NCBI GenBank assembly: GCA_037447655.1
Contig: JBBHKE010002249.1
Coordinates: forward strand, 1-41,695
DNA from: Zygnema cylindricum
Taxonomy: Eukaryota; Streptophyta; Zygnematophyceae; Zygnematales; Zygnemataceae
Length of the DNA stretch: 41,695 nt
Direction: 5' to 3'
Shown: piece by piece, positions 1 to 10,446 of the stretch
How positions within the stretch are numbered: the first letter of the stretch is position 1
Layout of the letters: every line of letters starts with the position of its first letter
The notes under the pieces: generated by a model
What the model was told of the DNA's origin: nothing
Databases searched by the model: none
What the model saw: only the letters and a program-made list of their open reading frames with translations
Position numbers and translations under genes: made by a program

Positions 1-396
1 GAGGGCGTAACTCCTTGCAAAACAAAAATAACAGTCAAAAGGACATTGTGGACGGGCATGGGAGGGAATAAAACCAAGTAAAACCCCCTTAAATTAGAAA
101 TAATGAAGGAAATATCGCGATTTTTTACCGAAATCGGGGGGAAGGGGGTTTGGGGCGCGTCTGGGGAATAACACGTACAGTTGAGTGTACTAGCCGTACA
201 TTTATCTGTACAGTCCATACAAATATCGCCGATAGTTATCGATATCGGTGTTATCGCCGATAATAACCGATAAATATCAGTTATCTATCGGCGATAACAC
301 CGATAACGATATATCGTACCAATATATCAATTATCGCCTACTCGAAAAAATGCCGATATCGGTTATCGGCAAATCCTTACGGATACACAACACTAC
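1..396. repeat. CGATA-rich foldback element remnant
   Basis: From about 225 to 380 the DNA is built of palindromic CGATA/TATCG words. TATCGGTGTTATCGCCGATA at 243-262 has a perfect 20-bp inverted copy at 286-305, with a 23-nt spacer. The right end (380-394, GGATACACAACACTA) resembles the right terminus of the better preserved element at 11894-12256 (GGATACCCAACACTA). I could not find a matching left terminus, so this is probably a partial copy. Nothing is recognised in 1-220. Confidence 0.5.
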
Positions 397-747
397 TATT
401 TTGGTTGCGCACAATCACATACCTCACTTTGTCAAAGATTGTACATTTTAGGTACACGATTGTACAATTTCAGAACCGTTGACTTTAGATTTGACGGTCA
501 ATCAATTGAAATGCTTGGACATTCAAAATGTTGTAACAACTAGTTAAACTTTTGCCGCGCTTGTGAATGTCGACCGTCATAATAAAATCAGTAATTCACA
601 CGGCCGACGAAGATTTACGCTTACAAAACTGTGGCAACCACATGTAAATAAAAGTGTTGCAGACAGTCACTTTCTTACTTTACGTGAGCACACTTTACAC
701 GTGTACTTTCTTACACTTTGAGAGCACATGTTGGCTTTTAACTTAGG
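397..747 (+). repeat. Dispersed repeat family R1, copy 1
   Basis: This stretch aligns with 38715-39041 in the same orientation, with shared blocks such as TTTTGGTTGCGCACA, TTTGACGGTCAATTA/CAATC, AACGTCGACCGT (TGTCGACCGT here), CAACCACATGTAAATAAAA and CTTTACGTGAGC. It has no coding signature and no terminal inverted repeats that I can see. It is an unclassified interspersed repeat. Confidence 0.75.
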
Positions 748-759
748 GTAACGTTCCAT

Positions 760-3700
760 CTGACAAAAAGTGTGGAAGTTTACAAATATCTGCGACTATC
801 CGTACCAAACTGTACTAGTTATTTTGTTTTTATTAGAAAAACAACATTACAAAGAATCTTGCCAATACTCTTTGAAGGTCCGGGAGGTAATATGACCGTC
901 GAATGTTCATCTGCGCGTTCTCTTCATTTTTCTTTGTAAATGTCAACCCACCTCAAGGAGGTGTCAACCCACCTCGAGGAGGTGAGTTGGCAGATACAGA
1001 AAAAAAAAATTCATGAAATGTTGGACGATTAAGTTACCTGCCACAATGCACAACCAACGAAAAATCACAAGATTTACGCATGACACCTGCTTTCCAAAAT
1101 ACAACCGAAAATAAAAATGTAATTTCGTAACATTCTTTCGTCACGCTATTTTCGGTAACTTTTGTTCGTCACACTATTTTTCTCAAAGGACTTTTGTTAT
1201 GTTTCGAAAACAAAAACCCAAAAAAATGAGTTGGCGTAAAGACTTGCGTTTGCAAATGGGTATAAAAGTTATGTCGTATGATGATTTCGTACGCAAGTAC
1301 ATGGTACGCAAGTGAAGATTTGAAGTTAAGTTTGTCGGTGCTAAAAATTTGAAAGATATTCAATATCCGATCGTAGCTTGCGTGGCATCAATCAATTTAG
1401 AACACGTGGTTTATAGACTCTTCGTGATGGAACATTGACTCAATCAACCTGGTCTGTAGAGTTGGTCGTACGATTACAGAAACGTGTACAAAAATTGCGA
1501 ATGGTAATAAACTAATAACCATCTTTTTTCAAAAGGGGTAGAATTAACAACATTATAGAAACGTTCACAAGCCCGCACGTGAGAATACCCATTTTCATTT
1601 GTCTCAATATTAGGTTTAATCGTTTAAATATTGCCGAGCTCTGAAAGTTAAAACGCTAGAAACCCGAACCAAAACAAAAAAGAAAAGAAGGAAACAGAAC
1701 AGAAAAGGGAAAGACAATCTCTGACGGCCGAAAACGTCGTTTAATACGATTGCCAGCCGGTAAGAAAGTGACGGCCGTGATGTATTTTCTGACGACTCCT
1801 CGGCCAGCTGAACATGGGAAAATCGAGAAACAAATTTTGTTTGTTTTTACTCCTGTTTTGTTGCTTGTGAGTTTCAGGTGATTTCCGTTCTCTAGGGGAG
1901 GTTTTATCTTAACATACAAAATGATTTTTTTTTTGGCCACCGTAAAATGTAGAAAACTTTCTAAAATCGAAAAGGATAAAATTAGATGTCGGAAATTTGG
2001 GAAAGGGCCACTCCGACTACGCCATTTCTTGTATGTAGAAATAAGGCGGAGGTCGGATGACCGACTAGGGCATTGTGATAACTAATGTATATTTATTAAA
2101 AAAAAGAAAAAAAAAAGCATCTGTACAAACTTGGTAGTTCTTAAAAGCTATTTTTCTATGAGGTGTTGAAGGCTATAACACTAGCCATCATATGCCAAGG
2201 ATACATATTTAACATTCTTACATTGGAAAGAACTAATCAAGAAACCTGCAATAATGAAAAAAACACAAAAGGTGTTCGATTCTGACAAAAACTCAAACTT
2301 AAAATAAGGGGTTATGGATACTTGTGACCGAATTGCCTACATAATGTGGACATGGTTGACTTCTTGGGGTCTCTGAAATATTGGGATTCATGTGTGTTAG
2401 CCCTTAAGGCGACAATTGTCGATAGCCCTATGAGACTTAGTTGCACCAACATTCCCCTTGTTACGATAGTAGGCGTGTATTCACGTACTATGTTTTGGTC
2501 ACATTTTAATCAACTTTCCTTCATGTTTGATCATCGTGTTTTGGTAATGTCGAATACGGGTAACATGACCAAAGGGTGACCAATATATAACCAAACAAAA
2601 CTGTGAGTGAGAATATGCCTAGTGATGTCATGTGGTCCTTTTGCACAACAGAGTGTATAATAAAAAAAAACAGAAACATGATACACTATACCGCGCACCA
2701 CTTAGTGAATTATTAACGCTAATATTTTATTGTACTCAGCTACGCTAAAATGAGTTTACCCACATGGCTAATTTTTTAGCACACAACTAAATGGCGTTAT
2801 CAACACCAGTTTATGATTTCGTGCGGTAAAAGCATATTGGGATTAGAGTGATTAGCACTAACATCGATACATAACAAACTGTTTACAAAGTGGTAGACTA
2901 AAACCCTGTTGTAATCAAAAGATACACAAGTGTTCAACGAGGGGAAAGAAAAACGTCATCCAATGTGATCTGGTATAGACCGATTAGTAAGAGTATTGCG
3001 TTTACCACTTAAAGAAGGTGTCGACAAGTCATTTATTGTTAGACGAGAAATCACGGTAAGATATGTCATAGGTGTGAGAATAAAGTATACATTTGTTTCG
3101 CTTCTCTGAGTGACCTCTTGACTACCTTTGACTATAAAAGCTTCAGTTTTCTACCTACCTCATATAGAGTGGACTATTTCTGCAGCCATTCTATTTAGAT
3201 ATAATCCACACCTTTCTGATTTGTAATTGGAACATTCCTGTGCTACTTGAATAGGCTCTGGTTCTGTATGGTCACAAAGAGTGCCCTCCATTGGCTCCCA
3301 ATGGCCACTATCTTTTTCCAAAAACCATAAAAAAACTTTATATGTCTAGATATGGCATGCAGTTTTTTTTCACATAATCATGTAACACAAGGAGAATTTC
3401 AAATGATATGCAAAACATTATTTGCCAAAACATTTTTATTTCAATTAGCTACAGTAATTATGTTTTGCAACATGGCTCGTTATGGGCTTTTGAACTAATT
3501 GGTGTTATGAACACTAATTTCTCACTTTTGGTAATAAAACAATCACTCAAATGATTACTAAACCAAAAAAAAAAAAATTCAAAACAAAACAAAACTCAAA
3601 TGATTACGGGTGATTTACTAAACATTAATTAAAACCCAATTCGGAGCCAAAAGAGAAACACAAAAGATAAGAAAATCAAAGATGTATGAAAGAGAATCCC

Positions 3701-4530
3701 AGATTAACAATGTGAAGATTTTAGATTTCCGCACATTTTCCAACATATGCTTCGATATGTTTTCTTAGCTTCCATTTTTTCTTCTCAAGAATCACAACCA
3801 TTGTTATTTTACACTCGGAAAACATGGAAGTACAAAGAGTTCAAAAAAAAAAAGCATACCTCTATGTGGGAGCTAAAAATGCTGAAAACTTGATAACCTG
3901 TATACTCTTTTTGCAGAAAGCAAGTCAAAACTTTCCATTTTCTAATTTGGAATATAAAAATACAAAACAATAAAAAACCTAAGCAAAGGGAAAAAAACAT
4001 AAAATTTTCTAAAATTTTACATTTACGCCTAAACCAAAAAAACGTAGAAAAGGAAACTCCAAATTTTGATTAACATCTTGAACAATTCTTTTGTCTTCCT
4101 ATAATATTCAGATGAACTGAATATTTTTTCCCGCAAAAAACGGAAAAAGAAAATCGTTTCCATATTCCGTCGTCTCCTGGAAAAATAAATCAACATGTGG
4201 CATTTCAGAAAAATATGGATTTAACAAAAAGAACAAGGAAAAAAAAAAACAACAGGAGAAAGCAAAGAAATGCAAAAAAATCTCATATTTTACATGCCAC
4301 TTGTAAACTAAAAAACTCATCAAAATATATGGTTTAAAAAAAAAAAGAAAAAAGATAAGGAACAAAAAAAAACAAAGAACAATTTCCATTTTATCACAGC
4401 ACAATCTAAATTCACATTTCTCCAAATCACCAAAAACCCGAAATAAAAAAACTCGACCTACACAAAATATGGACCAAAAAACAAGTATGGTGAATATAAA
4501 CAAGAATCGATCAAAATTTGCGATACTTAC
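760..4530. other. AT-rich intergenic stretch, no gene recognised
   Basis: I see no protein family, RNA gene or clear transposon in this 3.8 kb. The longest open frames (for example 2346-2579 plus and 4108-4503 minus) have composition typical of chance AT-rich ORFs. Small features are a 21-bp tandem duplication at 941-982 (TGTCAACCCACCTC then AAGGAGG/GAGGAGG) and a weak inverted-repeat candidate around 2690-2830 (TACCGCGCACCAC against TACCGCACGAAATC in reverse). Confidence 0.5.
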
Positions 4531-4922
4531 CGCTTAAAAGTTTCATAATCCGTTTTCCATTTTCCGTTTAGCGTTTTACGGACAAGTTAAACTGAACCAG
4601 TAAAACTCATATTTAATACCAGGATCGAGAAAATATTCGAAAGGTTCGTAAAAATCAGTTTCTCCAGTAAGACAAACACAATTCGTTTGTCTCGCGGTAT
4701 AAAAATTATAATCCCCATTTGGGTCTATTTCCGGTTCAAAAAAAGATTCGAGATAAAATCCGTACGGACTTTCCGTACAACTATCTCGACACTTAATATA
4801 GTGTGAATCTTCACCGCCGTAAAAATGATAACTAGTTCCAATAGGGGTATTGGGAAAACCCACTCCATTAAATTGGTAGTAATCTCCTCCGACAAGGGTG
4901 CTATTTGGAGGAGAACTACAAC
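4531..4922 (-). other. Terminal exon: six-Cys domain 2 plus start of 3' UTR
   Basis: The acceptor is a pyrimidine tract ending in CTCCAG at 4923-4928. The exon encodes Cys-x42-Cys-x3-Cys-x32-Cys-x-Cys-x29-Cys-Pro and stops with TAA at 4576-4578. Landmarks are KCRDSC, SPYGFY, NCVC and FYWFSLTCP. A consensus donor (GGTAAGTAT) lies at 4530-4529, 45 nt past the stop, so the 3' UTR may itself be spliced. Spacing matches domain 1 closely, which makes this a real coding exon rather than a chance frame. Confidence 0.75.
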
Positions 4923-7900
4923 CTGGAGGGAGAGAGAGGGAGAGGGAGAGAAAGATAAATACTAATTAGTGTAGACAAAAGATAAACAAATGCGTATAAT
5001 TAATTACCCACCCTAATTTGAGTGGTTAACACAAGATAACAATGGAAGATAAACCACCATAATCAGTGTCGACAAGAAGTAAATTTTTCACTTTTAAAAA
5101 ACTAAGAATTTGCACAACTTTTGTCTCAAATTCATAATTAAAACAGGCCTAGACATATCCTAATCTCTCTCTCTCTCTCACGCATGGGCAAGTGAATTAA
5201 GGTCAGCGCACCTCGAGGAGGGCCAAGATAAGGGGGAGGACGAGGGGGGCGAGGAGGAGAGGGAGGCGGTCTAGGAGGGGGGGAAGGAGGGGGGGAAGGA
5301 GGAGGAGGGGATGGAGGTGGATAAGGAGAAGGCGGGGTATATGGTGATGTAAGCTCTGAACAAAAGGGAATAAAACAGTATTAGTCTCCCTCCTCCCTCT
5401 CATCGCTTCCCTCCTCTCTCCCACTCTTGCATTTTCCCTCTTCCTTCCTCCCCCTCCCTCCTCCCTCTTACCTATTCCCTCTTCCCTCATCCCCCATACC
5501 CCACCCTTTTTCTGTCTTCCCTCTTCCCTCATCTCACTCCCCTTGCCCTCTTACCCCACACTCCTCCATTTTCCCTCTTCCTTCTTCCCTCCTCCCTAAC
5601 ACTCGACCATCCTCCCACTTCCGTCTTCCCTCCTCGCCTCTCTCTCTCCTCTCCCTTTCTCCCTCTCATCAAAAAAAAGAAAATGGATGATTCTCTTAAA
5701 CTTGTGAGAGTAACAGCTGACAAAAAATCTAAACGTAAAAACAACGAAAACAAAAATGTAAAACAAAAAACGAAAGCCAAAAAAAACAAAATTAAAAATA
5801 AACGACAGAAAACAAAAGACAAAAGAAGAAAGAGAAAAGAAAAAAACAAAAGACAAAAGACAAAAGACAGAAGACAAAAGACAAACGACAAAAGACGAAA
5901 GATAAAAAACAAAAAAAAAATACTAAAAACCAAAATACCAACAATTTTTTTTTTTCTAACCTGGCGGTGGGCAAGTCAAATCGAACCAAAAATATTTGTA
6001 CGGTGGAAAATCGTCTTCAAAATACGGATTCGAAAAATCGATGGGTCCTCCCATACAAATGCAATCCGTATATTGAACAATTTTAAAATGAATTAATCCG
6101 TACCCGTCGTCAAATACAACAGAATCCGTAAATTGTACTATGTAAAAACCGTACGGAAAAGCGTCGGCACCACATTTATTAAAACATTTTGTCCCATCTC
6201 CTACGGAACCTTCCGGTTGATAAAAAATGTAATTATTTTTTACTGGGGCAGAATATTGAACTTTTGTGTATTCAAAAAAACCTCCGGGTTTGGAACTATT
6301 GGGGCTAATAAAACAGGCTGGGATATGGGGGAAAAGAAAAGAAAAATAATGAAAAGGAGAAGGGGTTAGAGGGAAAAACGAAAAAGGAGAAAGAAAGAAA
6401 AGGTTAGAGGGAGAGGGAGAGGGAGAGGGAGAGAGTGTATAACAGGCTGGGAATTGGAAGAAAAGGAAAGGAAAATAATGAAAGAGAGAAGAAGTTGCTG
6501 GAGTCAGAAGGAAAAGAAAAGCCGAGAAAAAGGAGAAAGAAAGAAAGGGAAAAGAAAGAAAAGGTTAGAGGGAGAGGGAGAGGAAGAGGGAGAGGGAAGG
6601 AGGCTGGGATTTGGGAGAAAAGAGAAGTTAAAGAATGGAAGGGCGAAAGGCTATTGGAGTCAGAAGGGAAAAGGAAAAAGGAGAAATAAAGGAAGAATGA
6701 AAGGAAAGGCTAGACGGAGTGGGAGAGGAAGAGGGAGAGGGAGAGAGTAAAACAGGCTGGGATTTTGGAGAAGAAAAAAGGAATTTAATTGAAGGAAGAA
6801 AATGTTATTGCCAGGGAAAGGGAGAAAAAAAAAGGGAAAGAAAGACAGGAAGTAAGAAAAAAAAGGCTAGAGGGAGAGGGAGAGGAAAGAGTAAAACAAA
6901 CTGGATCTGAAAGACAAAAAAACCCAAAAGAAAAATGAAAAACAAGACAAAGAAGAAAAAAAAAAGTATCACAATACTATTAACGGAATTATCAACAAAT
7001 TGATCATAAAAAAGAAAATTGAGAGAAAGAAATGGAAGGAGAGAGAAGGGTAATGGAGGGAAGGGGAAGGGGAGTTGGGAGAAATGGGGGAGGGGATGGA
7101 AGGGAGGGAGGAGAAGGAGATGGAGGAGGAGAGGGGAAGAGGGGGTGGGGGAGAGGGAGGCCGAGGTGGCGGAGGAGGAGAAGGAGGAGGAGAAGGCGGG
7201 GGGGAGGTGGGGGGAGTTGGAGGAGGGGAATGGGGAGGAGAGGGAGGAGGAGAACGAGGGGGAGAGGGAGAAAGAGGAGGAGAAAGAGGAGGATGAGAGG
7301 GAGGAGAGGGAGGCGGGGATAATGTGGGTTCTGAACAAGTGTGCATGTAAAAGGAAATAAATAAAAAAATGAGTCAGACAAATGTAAATAAAAAATTGGT
7401 AAGAGGGGAAAGAAAAACGTTTTATGAAATATTCTTGAACTTGAAAACACACGGTTGTCTCTTTTGAAATAATCAACAATCTGACCTCCGCCAAAACATT
7501 TAAAACTTCTTTTTTTCCCCCCTATTTTTTCTTCCCCCCCTTCCCCCCCCCCCCCTCCCTTTCCCCGACATCAGAATAATGTTGACGTCAGCAACCCACC
7601 TGAAGAGTACGGAGGGCAGGGAGCTCGAGGAGGGCGTCGCTTCCGGGGAGAGGGAGGGGGTTTGCGGTGCTCTGGGGAGGGGAGTGAGAAAGAAGGAGAG
7701 GGCAGAGAGGGAAAGGGAGAGGAAGAGGTGAGGGAGAGGGAAGGGGGTTAGGAAGAAGGTCAACAGAGCATTTTTATTTATGACACGTGGCATGTTTATC
7801 GTTTTACGAGAAAATTTGAATGGATTTTCAAAGAAAAAAAAAATAAGAGGAAAAAAAAAATAAGAGCTAAAAAGAAAAACACAGACGAAAAGGGAGGGTT

Positions 7901-8998
7901 GCGGAGAGAGGGAGGGAGGGAGGGAGGGAGGGAGGGAGAGAGTATTAGATATTAGTTTTCCTCTTAAAGACCATCTGTTATTTTCCCCTGAAAAAATCAT
8001 TTTATTTGGGGCTGTCTGTTCTTTCCACCTGCCTCCCACTCCTAAATAAGATCTCATTATTAATGGGCCCATTGTTATTAGAGTAAATCACTTTAACTTG
8101 AGTGAATGTAATTTTAATCCATAATCATAAATTAGTGTAAATAACACTATTTCGTCAAGTGTCTCATAATGAGTCACATCACAAAACATAAATTAGTATG
8201 GTTAGTTATAAAAAAAATTCGACGATAACAGTCAACTGAGTCTAATACATAATTTAGTGTAGGTAGCTTTAATAAAGTGTTATCGTTGATAACTCACTAA
8301 CTCTAGAACCTATTTTAGCGTACATGATTGTAATTAAGTGTTATTGCTAAATAATTCACTAACTCTTGATAATTCCAATCAAGTACTGAATCCTAATAAT
8401 TCTCCAACTCTAATACATAATTTGATGCAGATAATTCCAACAAAGCGTTGAAGACTAATAAAAAAATAAATCGGTAACTCTAATAGCGATGGGCAGTGTG
8501 CGGCCAACAGAATTTGTCACGTCACAGAATACAGTCAAGAACAGACAACTCTTTGTCTTGACTTACCTTGACTTCGTTTTCTCTAGAATATAGCTTTTTA
8601 GTGTCTACTGTCACGTCACAGTTGACCGATAGGTCCTAGTCTCTAGAAATGATATGAATTCAATCGACTCCGTCGTAGTCCTTGAGTTATAACTAATTAA
8701 GTTATGATTAGGGATTTATGTGTCTAGAAAGGAAATGTGTTATTGGGTGTAACTTATATTATAAATTACATCATAAAATCATAAGATCAATAATTACTAT
8801 TCCATTATATTGGATGCGACAAACATTGTGATCAACTGTCCTGATTGAAAAGAAATCAAAACTAAGAAAGAAATTCGAAAGATATTTTCTCTCCCAATTC
8901 CTCGACTGCTTTCTCTCTTGTACTATTTTCACTTCCAACCATTATCCGTACATCTTGTTGTATATGGCTATAGAGGGAGGGTAGAGAGGGAAGGGGTG

Positions 8999-9036
<38 letters not shown>

Positions 9037-9305
9037 GGTTTCTCACTCTTCTTCTTCCGTAAATGAAGCTGACGTCTTCTAGAAGTGAAGGAATCCATGG
9101 ACTCTTTGTCTATCTCTTCTATTTGTACGGACTTTCCGGGAAGGAGGGAAGAGAGAGAGTGGTCATCGCTTTCTTCTTCTTGGGCTGAGGAGGAAAGAGA
9201 GATATCCCTGAGAGTGGGGATGCGAGAGAGACAGGGGGAGAGAGAGAGGAGAATAATCGAGAGAGGAAGGAGAATCCATGGCGAAAGAGAGAAGGTGGAG
9301 GCCAT
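4576..9305 (-). CDS. Secreted proline-rich protein with two six-cysteine domains (six-exon model)
   Basis: Model on the minus strand: exons 9305-9047, 7671-7600, 7330-7256, 6317-5961, 5355-5212 and 4922-4576. The spliced CDS is 1254 nt, 417 residues plus TAA. Residues 1-26 form a signal peptide (MASTFSLSPW then a Leu/Ile-rich core), followed by an acidic, then a basic RRRQLHLRKKK segment. Residues 88-135 are Pro/Arg- then Pro/Ser-rich. Residues 137-254 are Cys domain 1, 256-302 an SPPPP linker and 304-416 Cys domain 2. All five introns start GT, end AG and are phase 1; exon lengths and phases agree throughout. The start has a good context (GCCATGG) with a TATA box 110 bp upstream. Donors GTTCTC (7255) and GTGCGC (5211) are weak, so exon 3 is the least certain; extra exons in intron 1 are possible. 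The layout resembles green-algal matrix glycoproteins such as pherophorins, but I cannot assign the Cys domain to a known family. Confidence 0.72.
5212..5355 (-). other. Exon 5: proline-rich linker
   Basis: A 144-nt, phase 1-1 exon between TTCAG and GTGCGC. It codes for about 48 residues of Pro-Ser-Arg repeats (YPPPSPPPPSPPPSPPP), ending YLGPPR. The start (LTSPYTPPSP) parallels exon 3 (PTLSPPPSPP), so these two linker exons are likely duplicates. SPPP runs are usual sites of Pro hydroxylation and O-glycosylation in green-lineage wall proteins. Confidence 0.7.
5356..5960 (-). other. Intron 4: pyrimidine-rich and A-rich simple sequence
   Basis: The part near the acceptor (5400-5670) is almost pure C/T on the plus strand. 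The part near the donor (5680-5940) is made of AAAAGACAAAAGACG-like words. The long open frames on both strands here are products of low-complexity sequence, not genes. Confidence 0.65.
5961..6317 (-). other. Exon 4: six-Cys domain 1
   Basis: A 357-nt phase 1-1 exon (acceptor CCCAG, donor CAG/GTTAGA). It encodes Cys-x42-Cys-x3-Cys-x36-Cys-x-Cys-x27-Cys-Pro. Landmarks are KCFNKC, FPYGFY, DCICMGG and YFWFDLTCPPP. The first interval (x42) and the CxxxC and CxC pairs are identical in spacing to domain 2, so six cysteines, probably three disulfides, are conserved although the rest of the sequence has diverged strongly. Confidence 0.75.
6311..6905 (-). repeat. Tandem array of splice-acceptor cassettes in intron 3
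   Basis: The boundary of exon 4 (CCCAG/CCTGTT on the minus strand) is reiterated upstream near 6446, about 6602 and 6756, with a degenerate copy near 6898. Each unit is 130-160 bp and holds a purine-rich (plus strand) GAAAAGAAA block and a GGTTAGAGGGAGAGGGAGAG block. Each unit thus carries a pyrimidine tract, an AG and the first bases of exon 4 on the sense strand. The large ORFs here are low-complexity artefacts. Confidence 0.75.
7019..7330 (-). other. Exon 3 (7330-7256) and adjoining polypurine tract
   Basis: Acceptor TTCAG precedes 7330. The reading PTLSPPPSPPSHPPLSPP continues the proline-rich region. The only GT in the following 250 nt of near-pure pyrimidine is at 7255-7254; it happens to give the phase 1 needed to join exon 4, creating a Pro codon. 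The donor (GTTCTC) is poor, so the exon end is uncertain. From 7255 to 7019 the sense strand is almost entirely C/T. Confidence 0.5.
7600..7671 (-). other. Exon 2: Pro/Arg-rich
   Basis: A 72-nt phase 1-1 exon between CCCCAG and a strong donor TCAG/GTGGGT. It encodes 24 residues, HRKPPPSPRKRRPP then APCPPYSS, basic and proline-rich with one Cys. It is short, so support comes mainly from the splice signals and the matching phase. Confidence 0.55.
7672..9046 (-). other. Intron 1 of the six-Cys gene
   Basis: It runs from donor A/GTGAGA to acceptor CCCCAG. It holds a GGGA-repeat run at about 7911-7940, a degenerate tandem repeat at 8085-8485, and a GA-dinucleotide run at 9000-9035 next to the donor. 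Region 8486-8860 is AT-rich with nothing recognised. An additional small exon cannot be excluded. Confidence 0.5.
8085..8485. repeat. Degenerate tandem repeat, about 60-75 bp unit
   Basis: About five diverged copies, each containing ATACATAATTTAGTGTAGG-like and AATAAAGTGTTATCG-like blocks and ending in TCACTAACTCTA or a relative. The array lies inside intron 1. The copies are too diverged for an exact unit length by eye. Confidence 0.5.
9047..9305 (-). other. Exon 1: signal peptide and charged segment
   Basis: Codons 1-86 plus one base. Hydrophobic residues 9-25 (PWILLPLSIILLSLSPC) form the signal core. An E/D/S-rich part (AQEEESDDHS) is followed by SRRRQLHLRKKK, a possible proprotein cleavage zone (inference). 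The exon ends at A/GTGAGA, a consensus-like donor that supplies phase 1. Confidence 0.65.
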
Positions 9306-9414
9306 GGCAGTTTTGAAACCAAAAAAAGTAAACTGGGAGAGAAAAAGGTAAAGGAGAAGGGAATAAAAGGGGAGGGAGGGGAGAAGACTGGGAATAGACA
9401 GGGACAGAAAATAG

Positions 9415-9421
9415 ATTTATA
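9415..9421 (-). promoter_or_regulatory. TATA box of the six-Cys gene
   Basis: CTTATAAATC on the minus strand, 110 bp upstream of the ATG. The stretch between is pyrimidine-rich, as expected for a 5' UTR of about 80 nt. Confidence 0.45.
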
Positions 9422-9423
9422 AG

Positions 9424-10224
9424 AAAGTTGCGAAAAGCAAAGCAAGAAATCAAAAAAACGTTTTTTTAATTTTTTTCCTCCGTGCCACTGTGAGAATCTT
9501 TTTTTGGAAAGTAATTTCGATATGACGAAAATTTAGGAAACAGAAAATGGTTTAAGGGTCCTGTTCTTGTTTTCGGCGGTAAATCTCAGCCGTCCGATCA
9601 AGTCGTTTTTTTTATGCTTAAATTTGTTTCGAAATCGATACACACTTCCGAACTCGACCGCCTGGAAACAAGGTAAAGTACATTTTTGTCGCATCTGAGA
9701 ATGCAAAGAAAGTGAAATCCCGTTAAGTCTTTTTTACATTTTGTACAATATTTGACTTAAAGGGGAAGGTTTCAACCGTCGTACTGTCATGAGTCTCGAT
9801 TTTGTCGTTTATGGGAAATGACTTTTGTTCTTTTCGGGAAAGACAGTTTTTCAGGTGAAAAATGCGGCGTACGGTAGACCGGCAAGAAATTGTACTATCG
9901 AACCGACCATGTACATATGTACGGATGTACCATAAAATCCAAGATAGGATTTTTGTCATTTTCTTAAGAAACAACCATCGAATAATTTTTTAAAAGGAGA
10001 ATCGGACGTTTTTTTATTTGCCACGTGTTATATAGTAAAAGCCAAAATTCCACGTGTCACGAGATACTTGGTGATTTAACGAATACATGGACAGCAACCA
10101 CAGTACTGTAGCGTTAATACGAACAAACTACAGTACTGCAAAAAGACAAAAAGTCCTTAATTTGTCTGGTAGTGGTGTGACATATCTGGTGCAGGAGTCT
10201 ATGGTTCACGTGACTTTATTGGCC
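9424..10224. other. Intergenic, no gene recognised
   Basis: I see no gene or RNA here. Small open frames (9723-9974 minus, 10087-10362 plus) have no recognisable motif, and the second runs into the MITE at 10225. Confidence 0.4.
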
Positions 10225-10446
10225 GTACACCGTTTATCGCTATTAGGGTTAATAACTTTTTCGCCGCTTAAAACATCTTTTCTCCGTACACACCTGTCCA
10301 ATTTTCAGTTTGAAACCGCCAATCGGAACCTGAGAATCTTACCTTTCAATCGCCACCGTTAGATCCACAATCCGACAAGTGTGTACGGAGAAAAGATGTA
10401 CTAAGTGGCAAAAAAAAATTAACACTAATAGCGATTCGCGGTGTAC
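10225..10446. mobile_element. Foldback MITE with about 75-bp terminal inverted repeats
   Basis: The left arm 10225-10299 and the right arm 10372-10446 are inverted copies. Shared words include GTACACCG, ATCGCTATTAG, GTTAAT, ACATCTTTTCTCCGTACACA. The 72-bp centre is unique. Termini read GTACACC..GGTGTAC, as in the elements at 15636-15846 and 26120-26657. No open frame is present, so it is non-autonomous. Confidence 0.75.

Noticed and set aside
2346-2579. 77-codon plus-strand ORF
   Set aside because: No motif, no splice context, AT-rich surroundings; could not be supported as a gene.
5427-6096. Overlapping ORFs in intron 4 (Pro/Ser/Leu-rich and Lys-rich)
   Set aside because: Low-complexity sequence lying between a good donor and acceptor of the gene on the minus strand.
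6435-7494. Long Lys/Glu/Arg/Gly-rich or Pro/Ser-rich ORFs on both strands
   Set aside because: Products of purine-rich simple sequence; only 7330-7256 has splice signals and phase supporting coding use.
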